DNA of 64,000 nt from assembly GCA_030549495.1 (NCBI GenBank), contig JAUIRK010000109.1:17501-81500 (forward strand), written 5' to 3'. The translations under genes and the position numbers were made by a program. The notes beneath the pieces were generated by a model. The model made no database searches. It was given only the letters and a program-made list of their open reading frames with translations, and was not told the origin of the DNA. Positions within the stretch are counted from its first letter, which is position 1, and every line of letters starts with the position of its first letter. Below, piece by piece: positions 1-14,673 of this stretch. This stretch comes from Nectonema munidae. Its lineage: Eukaryota > Nematomorpha > Nectonematoida > Nectonematidae.

Positions 1-818
1 ATGTCTCATTTCTGCTTTACCTTTGATATTTGAAGAGAAGTTTTTGCAATATACCTCGTATGATATTCACTTTTTCTTATCATAATTTAAAATTACCATC
101 TTTCCTTAAATTTATGAGTATCTCAACGCAGTATGCATGTCATTTTATTTTATTAGTTTCTGAAGAAATTAGAACTTTTTAATGGCCTTTTGATTAGTTT
201 TTTTCTTTTTTAAATTTAAGTTTCTTGTTCAATTTAGTAATCCACGCATAAAAAATTACAGTTGTCATCCAAGATTCAGCATTATAAATGTTATCTAAAG
301 TTATGCAAATTTGTTTTAAAATTTTCTTTTTTCCATTTATTAACTTCTTCTAACGTCTTTGCTTCTTCACACTTGCACATATATTTCACACATATTATTT
401 ATTTTTTGAAATCGATGTATCCAACCATTGCTCGCCTTAAAATTTAGAAGCCAAGAGAAGCTGCAAAAAACGACCTTTTTCACAAATTTATTGGGCCATG
501 CAATATTCTCAGCTCTAGTTTCGACAAACTAATTATATATGGCTTTTTGCGTCTTGATTCACAGCAATGCGGCTCTTTGTCTCGCATTTTTATCTTTTTG
601 TCTTGGAAAAATAAGCAAATTTTATCCCTCTTTTCCTTAATAAAAGATGATAATGGTGGAGAAACTTTTTCTTTTTTTTTTTTTTAACTATTTCATTTTT
701 TTTTATTTTTTTTTTTTCTTTTTTTATAAATTTTTTTTTTAAAAAAAAAAATTTTTTTGTTATTTTTAATAATTTAAAAAAAAATTAATTTAATTAATAA
801 AAAAAAAAAATTAAAAAA

Positions 819-851
<33 letters not shown>

Positions 852-1139
852 TAAAAATAAAAAATAAAAAAAAAAAATAAAAAATAAATATATTATATTT
901 TTTTAATTATATTATTTGTTAAACATATTTTAATTTTACGGATAAAATTGTTGCATCACGTCGGGATTTTTTACATTTGAGGTAGTTGTTTTATTCATAT
1001 CTTTTATATTTTTGCAGCCTAAAGTTTTTTTAATAAAAAGAATTTAAGATCCTGATTAAATTGTCCAAACAGTTTTTGCTATATTTGTGGTTAAATTGTT
1101 ATCAAAGAACAGAGAAAAAATGTTACAGAGTTCGTTAAA
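1..1139. other. AT-rich stretch without a supported gene
   Basis: No coding signal or recognisable element was seen. The stretch is AT-rich and holds a long patch of T runs followed by A runs at about 664-890, which is described separately. A short open frame at 262-447 has no family resemblance and is best taken as chance. Confidence 0.5.
664..890. repeat. Poly-T/poly-A low-complexity patch
   Basis: Runs of T give way to runs of A with only scattered interruptions and almost no G or C. This may be a degenerate A/T tract or poor consensus sequence. Two other homopolymer patches in the window (32937-33185 and 36386-36675) have a similar look, which favours a technical cause. Confidence 0.7.
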
Positions 1140-3290
1140 AAAGCCTATTATGCTTATTTTGGCGTTAACTAGCTATTATTTTGGTGTTAAGGGTTAGGGG
1201 ACCAAGACAAAAAAGGGGTCCTCATGTAGTTTGTTCAACATGTGTGGAAGAATTAAGGCAATGGGCAAAAGGAGAAAAAAGGCTATACATTTTGGGGTGC
1301 CGATGATATGGATGGAACATAAAAATCACAGTGATGGTTGTTATTTTTATTCATGTTTAATATAAGGACATAACTCCAAAACAAAAAAACATTGGTTATC
1401 CAAATCTTAAATCAGTCCTGAGACCTACTTCTCATTGTTTAGAAGTGACTATTCTTTCACTTCCAAAAAGTTTGAATGATATAGAATTGAGTTCTGGTGA
1501 TGAATCTTCAAGCAACGATGACTATGATACATTGATACAGTGTTGTGCAAATTAATTGGGACAGTGGTGGGAAAAATAAAAAAACAAACAAGTGTAAAGA
1601 GTTTATTATATCATTCATATTGAATAAGAGATATGTCCACATTTGGCCTGTATGACCATTCTCACACGCTTTGGCATTGATTTTACCACTGTCGAACACA
1701 TTTTCACCGGTTCTTTGTCATGGTACCAGGTTTTGATAATGGCTGAAATAAGCTTTTCCATAGTTGAACAATCTTCTCTCGCGATCCTGCCTTTAACTAT
1801 AGCCCACAAATTTTCAATTGGATTGATGTCCGGCCAGTTTCCAGACCATGGTAGAACAGTTAGACCAGTTGTTTCGAAGAATGCTATCATTTTTTCGATG
1901 TGTGAAACCGGGCATGGTCTTGCTGAAAAATAGCCCCTCCATTTGAAAAGTCTTTTTCTACACTAGGAAGCAAATGGGTTTGCAAGATATCTTGTACTTA
2001 TCGCTGTTCATCATTCCTTCGACTAGTATAAGTCTTCCTGGACCTTTAGCAGTGAAACTACCCGGATGTTTTGGGGCTTGCTGAATGTGTCACTACCGAA
2101 GATCGGTGGCCATGAACTTCAAAGTGTGCTTCATCCGAAAATATGAGATTGCTCCAGGCATCTACATCCCAGTTTTTATGCCCGCGTGCCCACTGAAGTC
2201 GTTTTCTTTTCATGGCAGGTGTTAACAGTTGCTTTTTCAATGGTTTTCTGGCAAGCCTACGACGGACTGTTGATGAATCAATATTTATTCCTGATGCCGA
2301 TAAATCTCTTGTAAATGATTTGGTTTTCGTAAGGATCCTCAAGGTCTGGTAGAAAGATTTGGCATGAAATATAGTAATAAAGAGTGGAGACTTTTCATTG
2401 ATTCATCTAAAAAAAGTCTGAAAGCAATCCTTCTACATTTTAAAAACAAGTTTGCTTCAAATCCTATTGTTCACTCCATGATTATGGAATAATCATATCA
2501 AAATTTGGCTTTACTTTTAAATAAAATTGACCATGAAAGACACAACTGGAAGATTTGCGACGATTTAAAATTTTATGTATGTTGTTAGGGGAACAGCCAG
2601 AATTTTCATGTTTTTTATGTGAGTGGGATAGCAGAACGAGGAATCTTCATTGGACTGAGCAACATTGGCCAATGAAGATTCACTTGTACCTGGAACCAAA
2701 AACGTTTTGAGAGAAAGTTTAATGGACCCTAACAATATTTTATTACCCCCACTTCACATTAAGTTAGGACTTATAAAGCAGTTTGTAAAAGCATTGCCTC
2801 TTGAAAGTGAGGGTTTTTCCTATTTGATTAAATAGTTTTTTTCTAACCTCTTGCAGGCAGAAATCAAAGAAGGAGTTTTGTCGGACAAGAAATTTGATGA
2901 AAGTTCAAAATTTTGATATTTGCTTTGATGTTGTACAGAAGAAAGCCTGGAAAATTTCAAAAAAGTCGTTAAGAATTTTTTTGGGAAATCATAAAAGTCA
3001 AGATTATGAAAAACTTGTGAAAGAGATGCTAGAAAATTACAAAAATATGGGATGTAATATGAGCCCCAAAACACATTTTCTACATGCTCATCTTGATCGT
3101 TTTCTTGAAAATTTAGGAGACGTAAGCGAGGAGTAAGGTGAGATATATTTCATCAGGATATAAAAGAGATAGAGAAAAGGTATCAAGGAAGATGGAATGC
3201 AAATATGTTAGCTGGCTACTGTTGGATGCTTCACAGGGAGACAAAATGGAAAGCGTCAATGTCATCGGCGTAGCTTTCATTATAAAAAGA
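1140..3290 (+). mobile_element. Decayed repeat-encoded protein gene of unrecognised class, split by a Tc1 fragment
   Basis: Two plus-strand blocks, about 1215-1530 and 2343-3290, translate in pieces to conserved-looking peptides. Readable parts include a Cys-rich N-terminal part with CSTCVEELRQWAKGEKR, then EWRLFIDSSKKSLKAILLHF, FSCFLCEWDSRTRNLHW, LLPPLHIKLGLIKQFVKAL and MSPKTHFLHAHLDRFLENLG. I recall this motif series from a multicopy family of uncharacterised arthropod proteins of repeat origin. I cannot name its transposon superfamily. The missing middle part and the inserted Tc1 relic show the copy is old and broken. No terminal repeats were found. Confidence 0.6.
1538..2342 (-). mobile_element. 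Tc1-like transposon fragment
   Basis: The minus strand encodes Tc1 transposase pieces. The 2342-2058 part carries an HTH_Tnp_Tc3-like segment (SSTVRRRLARKPLKKQLLTP) and NLIFSDEAHFEVHG with the first catalytic Asp. The 1890-1615 part carries VLPWSGNWPDINPIENLWAI, the usual DLNPIEN block before the last acidic residue. A frameshift separates the parts. At 1536-1537 a TA is followed by CAGTGTTGTGCAAA, a plausible Tc1 terminal repeat. The opposite end is missing: the homology stops abruptly at 2342, where the surrounding repeat gene resumes. A deletion therefore removed the transposase N-terminus and probably part of the host repeat. Confidence 0.8.
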
Positions 3291-3489
3291 TAAAAAAATT
3301 AGTTTACTTTATATTCTTTGAAAAAATGTTATTTTTTATTTTTTAACTTTAATTTGTTTTTGTTTTTCATTAATAAAGATTTAGAAATTTTATGAAAAAT
3401 CTTATGTGTTAGGGAAAAATCATTATTATTTTCGGATTCAACATACTAAAATTATATAAGAACAGATAAAATTATTAAAACAATTCTCA

Positions 3490-4040
3490 AAAATTTTAAT
3501 TTTGCAGGCTTGTGTCATCTCTCGCCATAATTGTCTTTTAGAATGCCAAAGTCTTGTATTACATCTTTTACGAATCGTTTTAAGAAGTTACTGGAATGTT
3601 GGGCTTCCGTGTCTTTGATGGCTAAGGTTTTGGTCATATATTTTTCCTTCATCTACATAGCTAACATTAATGGCAAAATAATTAACACGGTGGCGTGTGC
3701 ATGCATCCATTTTCAAGTATACAAGCTTGCTGCTTAGTTTTCTCTTCAGCTGTTCTTTCTGGCTTCCATATTCATCAATTAATAGTTTCCTTAGGGTATC
3801 TCTGTTTAGAGCCACTCCTAGTTTTCTTGCAAGTTCACCAATCAGTGCTAACGCTTCACGCTGAGAAAAGAATCTCGACGAAATGCCGTTCATCTGGATT
3901 CATTGATATAGTCACTTTATCACTAAAAAAAGACTTGTCAGAGATGTTGTAGCACGTTTCTTTTCAGTACTCAAAGTTTTAGATTGTGATGCTGTTGGTG
4001 TCTCAGATAAGCCTTTGTCTTTTCATGTTAGAAACACGAG
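3490..4040 (-). mobile_element. hAT-like transposase fragment
   Basis: Minus-strand translation gives DKVTISMNPDERHFVEI, then an open frame (3893-3588) with ALIGELARKLGVALNRDTLR and KLVYLKMDACTRHRVNYFAI, then a shifted HSSNFLKRFVKDVIQDFGIL. The order resembles the start of the RNase-H-like domain of hAT transposases of the BED-finger kind, where 'LKMD..TR..R.....N' sits at the first catalytic Asp. The rest of the transposase and the terminal repeats are absent. This is a decayed internal fragment just upstream of the first host exon found. Confidence 0.55.
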
Positions 4041-4232
4041 TAATGTTAATTCACGAGTTAATGTAAAATGTTGAGGCCCTTAAGCCAAAATAAATGGCAT
4101 CGCTTATGACAAGCAAATTAATAATAATTGAAAAATAAAAAGAGGCTATTTATAAAGAGAACGATAAGTTCTGTTTTATTAAAAAGTATTATTTTAAAAG
4201 AGTATCTTGTATTTAATAAATATTGCTTTAAG

Positions 4233-4445
4233 GTGGCGAAGAATTTGGTAGTAACTCATCATCTCCAACACTGAGTAGTCAAAGAAGTCAATCGAGCACT
4301 CCTTCCTCGCTAAGACGGAGTAGCGTTTTTAAGCGAAATAGCAAGGGAGAATCTCCACTGCACATTGCAGCCAAGAAAGGAGACTTAGAATTGATTAAGG
4401 ATCTCATAAAAGAAGGAGCAGATTTGGATTGCAAAGATTATGCAA
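4233..4445 (+). CDS. ANKRD11/12-like protein, exon with first ankyrin repeat
   Basis: The exon is bounded by acceptor ttgctttaag and donor gtgagt. It starts with two bases finishing a codon and ends one base into the next, and this phase fits the exon at 11477. It encodes a Ser/Thr-rich stretch (GSNSSSPTLSSQRSQSSTPS) then KGESPLHIAAKKGDLELIKD and LIKEGADLDCKDYA, a canonical ankyrin repeat. In ANKRD11/ANKRD12 the corresponding repeat reads GETPLHMAA...LISLGANVNVKDFAG, so orthology or close paralogy is likely. Those proteins act in the nucleus as transcriptional co-regulators. The ankyrin repeats bind partner proteins. No upstream coding exon was found in 1-4232. Confidence 0.85.
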
Positions 4446-4771
4446 GTGAGTGCACACTTTTATCAAATTTCCCTCCCAACTTTTTCAATAATAAATTAGT
4501 GTGGCTATTTCATTGCATCATTCGCATACATTTAAAGGGTGGATTTCTTAGGAATAGAATCCTTCGCTTCATTAATTGTATTCATATAAAAAATTTTAGG
4601 TTTGAACTTATTTGAGTCGTTTGTTGGGCCATCTTTTTAAACTAAAAGGCAGTGTTTTCTCAAATTTAATAGAGAAAAGAATCTTTGGTCATTTTGTCTT
4701 TCAAATAATCAAAATATTAATTTTTTGAAAAAAAGTCACCTTTCATTAAAAATTTTATGTTGTGAGCAGGG

Positions 4772-5180
4772 TTGGTTCACATACTTATTTTGGAGTCTCA
4801 AATACAAATGCCTACATTACTAAATTTTGAAATACAATAATACTTCTACCATCAAAACCGAAAATACGATTACATTTATTTTATTTCAAAATACAATTAT
4901 AAGCACCTTTTTGATAAACGTAAAGATGCTTACAAACATGTTATAGCTCAGTGTATCAAATTGACATAAATTTATTCATCATTTCAATCAATATACAATA
5001 GTTATAGCTATTCCTCAGCTTCACTGATGAACGGAAATGCTCCGCAGTGAATCTTGAGTTGTTTTTATTCATATCCTTTAGGATACGGCATAGTCTTGTA
5101 TTAATCATTACATTTTACACAATACAAGTACACCCAACTTACAAATACAATAGGAATACAAATGTATTTGATCGAACCTT
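4772..5180. mobile_element. Possible hAT-type MITE
   Basis: The left edge CAGGGTTGGTTCACATAC and the inverted right edge CCAAGGTTCGATCAAATAC resemble each other and the CAGGGTTG terminal repeats of hAT elements. Between them the sequence repeats words such as AAATACAA and carries no coding region. No clean 8-bp target duplication was found, so the limits are uncertain. Confidence 0.35.
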
Positions 5181-5739
5181 GGTTGCAAGTCAGTTTGAGT
5201 TGCAGCTTTTAAAAATTTTACATATAGTTAATGAAACTTCTTTCGTCAGAAAGCCAAATAATTTTCATGCCTAAAAAGCATTACATACTATATCTCATAG
5301 TGAAGAGGGAAGTGATGAATTCACCAGACTAAATATAAAATCACTTTGGAAGGACGAGAAAAGCGTAGCTCCAAATAAATATTAGTTATTTGCCTCTAAG
5401 CCTTTATATACCACGATCAATGTACTAACTCAACTGATTTGTAGCCAGAAGTGAACATTACAATATTGAAAATAGTAATTATGTACAAAAGCCAATTTTC
5501 TTACTTCATTAAATAAAATTGTTATGACTGTTTTTATGAAGATTTCATATAAAATTATATTTTTAACAAAATTGAAAAGATTGAAAAATATTTGGTTACT
5601 CAATGAACATATTAATTTTACTTTTTCTTTGAGTTTTGAAAGCAACCATATGGGTATACATTTTTGAAAAGTAAGTCATTTTTTAAAGTATAAAAACTAA
5701 TTTTCTCACTGGTGTTTTAATTCCTCATCATAAGTGGGA

Positions 5740-6350
5740 AATAAAGCTATACCAATTTTGTTCAGTTATAGAGTAACATCTCATGGTTAACACTATCAAA
5801 TGCTTGAGAAAAGTCAAGGAAGAAACAAATTATTTCTGCTAAAAAAATTGGAAATATAGGGCATCTTCGCTTGATTTATTCGGTAAAAAAGCAAACTCTT
5901 TACTTGAAAATTAACTAGATTTTGAAGGGTAGTCAAATAATTTTTGATGGAGAATTTTTTCTAGACATTTTTGTAAAATGTAATAATATGAAAATACGTC
6001 TATAAGATTGAATTAGACTAGATGGACTATTAGGTTTCAAGACTGGTAAAATTTTGGGTTGTTTTCAATTTTTCAGAAACAACTTCTTTATCAGCAGTAT
6101 TGTTAAATATGTACACTGTGCAGTAATATGTTTGTAATAACACGAAGGATGTAAATAATCAAATTAATTTCATCTTCTCCACATGCCTTTTATTTTTTAG
6201 AGATTCGATTGATAAAACGATATCATCATATGAGATTTCATCGAAGTAAATTGACGAAACTACTGAGGCTAAAATTTCGTCAATATATTTCATCCATATC
6301 AACATCTCAGTACTCTTCCTCTTTGTATAAAAATGGTCCATAAAACTGAA
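5740..6350 (-). mobile_element. LINE reverse transcriptase fragment (CR1/Jockey-like)
   Basis: The minus strand encodes, in several frames, YYDIVLSIESLKNK-like sequence, LQKCLEKILHQKLFDYPSKS, an AFLPNKSSEDAL block matching the 'QFAFLPKKSTEDAL' region before the catalytic part, and SLTFLKHLIVLTM corresponding to FSKAFDTVNHEM. This is the N-terminal half of a LINE reverse transcriptase, heavily mutated. A similar minus-strand fragment lies at 30000-30700. Confidence 0.55.
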
Positions 6351-7197
6351 TATTTAAATTTTTTAGACAAGTTCGAGAATTTTACCTCAGTAAAGGGCAA
6401 ATCGATTTTCTATCATAATTAGAAAACCTCAAGTAGGAATGTTGAGCTTTTGCAAGCTTGATTTTGCTCTTGTATAGTTTTAAATGAAAAAAAAGTTCTT
6501 TTTGTAGTTTTTTCTTTGAGATTGAATAATACAAAAATTAACACAATTGATATGCTATTCATTTACGTTCAAATTGAAGATATGTGTTTTATTTTCCTTT
6601 AATTATTTCAATTTTTGAAACTTTTAAGTTCTTTGATGTTTGTCATAATATCAACTAACAAATTTGAAATTTTGCATGGATTATATTTTTTTCTATAAGA
6701 GATGTGATTCAGCTTGTGTTCTTTTCTCAATTAAAACTTAATTTTTAGATAAACTCTAGTAGGCATTCATTAAACGAATTATCACGGTATATGTAAACAC
6801 AAAATATGTGAATGAATTTATAAACTGCAAACAACATAAAATTTGTTATAATTTGCAAAACATTCTAAAATAATTAAAAATAAATAAAATGTTAAATTAA
6901 AATAAAATGAAAATTTTCATTTTACAATTTAAGACTTTTTAAATGAAGAAATAGTTTTTTTAGATGTTTTTTAAATCAAAACTTTTTAATAAGGTATCAT
7001 AAACGAGCAGTAAGAATCTTATCTAGTATTACTAATAAATTTTTCTAAAAATGTAAATATATTTTTTAATTGGAGTTTATGTTATTATCGTATATTTTTG
7101 GAAGGATAAAATTTAAGCAAATATTCATTGTTTTTCCGTTCGTAAACTTGGAGTTATAATAGAAGCCGATGCTTTCAATGTTCACACATTAGAATAT

Positions 7198-10100
7198 AAT
7201 GAGGAAAAACTTGGAGTAAAGTAAAATTAGAATAGAAGCCAAATATTCACTCGCAATCTTCAGACCACACCCACCACCACTCAAAATTTTCTGTAAATTT
7301 TAGAATACTAACCGTTCCACTGGTTTATGATTTCTAGAAGAACGTCTGAGGATTGGTTCACAGTCAGTCTCTTCCAAGTTAGGATATGTTTCAAAACTAG
7401 ACAGATTTGGCCCTTGAGCCGCTATGTCTTTTGTCCTTTCTGAAATTTTCAGACTATTTTCACTGGGTAAGTTAGTTAAAGAAGAGTTTTCATTGTTTTG
7501 GAGTTTACTTAAACGTGGAAGGCGCGCCAAATGTCTTAAAGCAACGGGGCCCTCTTGTCCATTTTAATGGCGGATTTTTCCATAATTGGAGTTAGCTTCG
7601 AGAAGCTCTACAACTTTTCTTTCAGGGTCATACTTGCTTCTGCTATTAAAACCCTTCAGTGACAGTTTACCTTGTTCACAAAGCCAGGAAGGTAGGACAT
7701 TACTCGAAGAACGCCTTTCAAAAGTTAAGATATGTTCATGAGGGGTAGCATTAGTAGCGGTGCAAAGAAGTGAGAGGATCGCATGCAGAGATTCAAATAG
7801 AACATCTTGCCAAGCGCTTACTGGTAACTGCTTCGATTTTAATGCTAGCAGATGGTTTTCCAGATAGTACCATTGTATCCTTCACACTGGCTGATTTTCC
7901 TTGGATTGTATGCAGTTGTATTACTTGAACAAACTCTAAGCTGAAGCAAAAAAAGCTTGAAACCTTGTGATGTAAAAGTAGCACCTCGATCAGAATGAAT
8001 AATATTGAAGGAAATCCAAAAATAGAAAATATGTACTTCATCAATTAGGTATGCCATATTACACGATCTTACAAAGCGCCAACAGCGTTAAACTCCAGGA
8101 TGAGTTAAGAAATATTAACAATGCCTTGTTTTGAACTGATAGATTATACTCATATAAAGATAGTATAATCTAGGGGCTAACAACAACAACAACATGCGTT
8201 AAGAAATTATGCAAAGATTTCAGTTCCTCAAAAGAAGCAATGGCGCAACATGTCCGAGATAAAACATTCGCCACATTGTTTTCTCTTCCAGGACGATATT
8301 TTATATCGTAAGAATATGGGAGAAGTTCTCTTTTACACCGCATAATTTTGTTGTTTTTGATTATTCCATGGTTTGCAGGTTTAAACATAAAAGATACTGC
8401 TTGATGGTCAGTGACAATTTTAAAATCCTTTCTCGCTAGAAAGTTCCTCCATTTAAGAACGCATTAAATTATAGCATAAGCTTCTTTCTAGACTGACTAT
8501 GTGATGGCGTTTTTCAGAAAAGTTTAATGCTCGAGAAAAGAACGCCACACGTCTGTTAACCTGTAAGAGGGTGCCTCCTATTGCTTTCTCAGAAGCATGA
8601 GTTTCTACAACTAAGGGTAAGTCGTTATCGATAACTTTCACAGCAGATTTTTCAAATCCTTTCTTCAATTTGTTGAATGCTTTTATAGCCAAAGGAGGCA
8701 TAAGAAAAAGCTTGTTTTGAACCAGTGATCGAATTCTTGAAGAGTAATTTGGTAACCTTTTGCGTAATAAGCGAATACGCCAAGGCATCTTTGCAAGTAC
8801 TTGGAATCGGACGGAGGAGGCATTTGTAGAAGAGATTTCATACGATCAGGATCAGGATGAAGAGTTCCATTACAAACTTGGTATCTATGTACGTACATGA
8901 ATACAAGAAACGCAAAAAGTTGATTTGTCATGGTTTATTTTAAGATTACTCCTTGAAGCAGCCTCTAAGAAACATTTCAAATTATCATCTTGTTCTTTTT
9001 TTGTTTTGCATAATATCGTCTAAGTACGCGAAAGTTCTAGACAAATTATTTTCTGATATAAACAAGTTCATGAAACATTGAAAAGCAGAAACTCCGTTTA
9101 TTGACACTCATAGGAAAGAATACGTTTAAACTGATACAGTTTGTTTCCAGCCTGAAAAGAAGTGTAGGGGCGATCTTCCTTGCAAATTTCAATTTGATAA
9201 TAAGTTTTCGATAGATGAATAACACTGAACATGTTATACTGAGCAATCTGCTTTACAATCTTTCCAATCCGCGACAAAGGATCATCGAGCAAAGTAAAAT
9301 GTTTGATGGTTTAAGAAAAATCAACCACCAAGCGTTTCTTGTTGTAAGCTCGATTACATCCTCTCGGAGCATCTTTTGAACTTCTTTTTCAATGAATTTA
9401 GCATCTTCATGATGATATGTTTTAGATCTGGTCTCAATTGGTTAAATTTTGAAACAGTTTCACAGGATTATATTTGATCTTGGTGGGTGCACTACATTAA
9501 GGACATCTTGTGATCCTCCAAAAGAAACGTTGATACCTTGGTGAAGTTTTAGAAAAGGTATTCCAAGTATTATGTCAGTGCAAGAATTAGGAAGCAAAGT
9601 GAAATCAATTTTCTCATATTTACGTTCATTCATCGTGAGATCTAGCGTACAATACTCAAACAATTTAGTAGTAAGAGCAGAAGAAGCCATGTTAACGGAA
9701 TCTCTCTTTGAGGTAAGCACTTTCAGTTTCTTTGCAACACTTTCATTGATAAAATTATCGGAGCTTGCAGTGTCTATGAGAGCCGTCAAAATTTATTTTT
9801 TACTTTGACAACGTTGGTAATGGGAAAAGAACTTTACTTTAGCAAAATGGCCCAGTTTGTCCCATTTTAGACATACCTTATCTTTTGCAGGACAATAACA
9901 ACGATGATCTTTTGGTTGACGACTTCTTCTGCAGTTGAAGCATTTGCCATTCGAATAATGTGTTTTTTGAAATGTAGCAGAAAGCTTGAGCAGTTCAGAC
10001 ACCTTTGGGGAATCGTTCGAATCAGTCAGAATATTCTCAGAAAAATTTGAATTAGTAGGTAATTATTGAAGACCAGTAGTTGTAGTTGCAGCAGCTACAG

Positions 10101-10200
10101 GTGTAATTTGTGAGTCCTAGGCAGAATAAAATGAGGAAACACTTGGAGTAAAGTAAAAATAGAATAGAAGGCAAATATTCGCTCGCAATGTTCACACCAC
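7198..10200 (-). mobile_element. Ty3/gypsy LTR retrotransposon fossil
   Basis: A broken Ty3/gypsy element runs on the minus strand. Going 5' to 3' along that strand, one meets a gag zinc-knuckle part (about 10000-9800), an aspartic protease part (about 9790-9460), reverse transcriptase (about 9300-8900), RNase H (about 8790-8390) and integrase (about 8300-7600), with a tail to about 7300. Near-identical direct repeats of about 73 bp (7198-7270 and 10130-10200) flank it and may be LTR remnants. No long intact LTR was seen. Breaks are numerous, so the copy is old. A short retroposon at 8114-8193 is inserted into it. Confidence 0.85.
8114..8193 (+). mobile_element. 80-bp retroposon tail with hairpin and AAC repeat
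   Basis: The insert is flanked by 14-bp near-perfect duplications (ATGAGTTAAGAAAT at 8100-8113, ATGCGTTAAGAAAT at 8194-8207). It contains a hairpin with 10-bp perfect arms, AGATTATACT and AGTATAATCT, then GGGGCT and an (AAC)n tail that abuts the duplication. A second copy with its own duplication lies at 45355-45419. The arrangement is that of a strongly 5'-truncated LINE or SINE. It lies within the gypsy fossil and so is younger than it. Confidence 0.75.
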
Positions 10201-10224
10201 AATGAGGACATATGCTCTTTTAAG

Positions 10225-11356
10225 CAGGGTTGTGGAGTCGGAGTCGGTGGAGTCGCACTTTTTAAATCGGAGTCGGAGGAGTTGGAGAAAATTTTTCCGA
10301 CTCCGACTCCGGTTAATTGAAACTCTATTTTTTTATTGTGCAGCGATTAATGAATGAGTGTTTCTCAATCTTTTTTCCACACTCCTTTGGAATTTGGATT
10401 CTCTATATTTCTGTATACCCCCCTTACCACTTGAAATTTTATTTACATTATATTTTCTGAATAATAAAATTGATTTTGTTCAAAGTGAACTTCAAATCAT
10501 TTTTAAAATTCCCAAAAGTTCAAAAATCAGCAACTTTAAGAAATCTTTTTATGATGCTCTTGAGGAAGTTGAAAATATTGATCGAAGTGCTAAATTATCT
10601 CTAAAAGAAGCTTTAGCAATTTACGTAAAAGTTGTTCAGGAAGTGGCGATTGTTGTTTGTGATTTACCTCCAACCCAAGTTAATGTTGAGCGATTATTCT
10701 CTACACTCAGAATAATTAAATCAGATTTACGTAGCAGAGTTAAAGAAGTTTGTTGGAAGCCATACTTTTTTTAAGAAATAATTTCTAATAAATATTTTAT
10801 TTTAATTTTTGAATCATATTTTTTTATTTGTAACATTGTTAGGTATTAATTTCATACAGAATTATTTCAGAAATTTTTAACTTAGAGCTTTCAAATTGTA
10901 ATGAACAAACTAAATGATAAAAATAATTATGGCTAAGAAATTCAAACCTAAGTACATTTTAATGTTGATATTAAAATAGCAGTATAGATAAAAATTATAT
11001 TTAAAGAAATTATGTAGACTAGATTTAAAGTTAAAACTTTGCAAGTTTGATTTGGAGACGATTTTTACAAAAATGGAATCAACTTTTCTTTCAATGAAGA
11101 AATCGGAATCAGTGTAAATATTAATTGATTGCTCGAGTCTAAATCGAAGTAACGCTTTATGTACGCTAAAGTCACAGTTAAAATTTAATGTTTTCTGGAG
11201 TTGGAGTTAAAATTTTGGTTTACCTAAGTCGGAATTGGAGTCGTAAATTTTGTGTAACGGAGTCGGAGCTGGAGTCGGAAATGTTCATGCACTGGAGTCG
11301 GACATTTTTTTTACCGGAGTCGGAGTCGCAAAAAAATTCCCGACTCCACAACCCTG
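10225..11356 (+). mobile_element. Internally deleted hAT element, complete ends
   Basis: The element begins CAGGGTTGTGGAGTCGGAGT and ends with the inverse, CCGACTCCACAACCCTG. Perfect 8-bp target duplications CTTTTAAG flank it (10217-10224 and 11357-11364), the length typical of hAT. Both subterminal regions are rich in repeated GGAGTCGG words, probable transposase-binding sites. The interior keeps only the C-terminal part of the transposase. At 11356 it ends 120 bp before the acceptor of the second ankyrin exon. Confidence 0.9.
10430..10774 (+). pseudogene. hAT transposase C-terminal fragment
   Basis: The open frame includes SLKEALAIYVKVVQEVAIVV and LPPTQVNVERLFSTLRIIKS followed by DLRSRVKEV. 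This is the hAT C-terminal dimerisation region, whose hallmark is 'P.....ERLFS...I....R.RL'. The catalytic domain and BED finger are missing, so the product cannot transpose by itself. The frame runs to a stop at 10774. An upstream ATG at 10358 lies in sequence without family resemblance. Confidence 0.75.
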
Positions 11357-11454
11357 CTTTTAAGTGAATCTCCTCCCTAAGATGTGTTATATAAGCTCAA
11401 GTTTTTATTTTAAGGCTAAGTAATTTTCAAAATTACTGAATTGCTAAATACTAA

Positions 11455-14673
<3,219 letters not shown>

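Noticed and set aside
262-447. Open frame of 61 codons
   Set aside because: Composition follows local AT-rich sequence, no motif, and no neighbouring coding signal.
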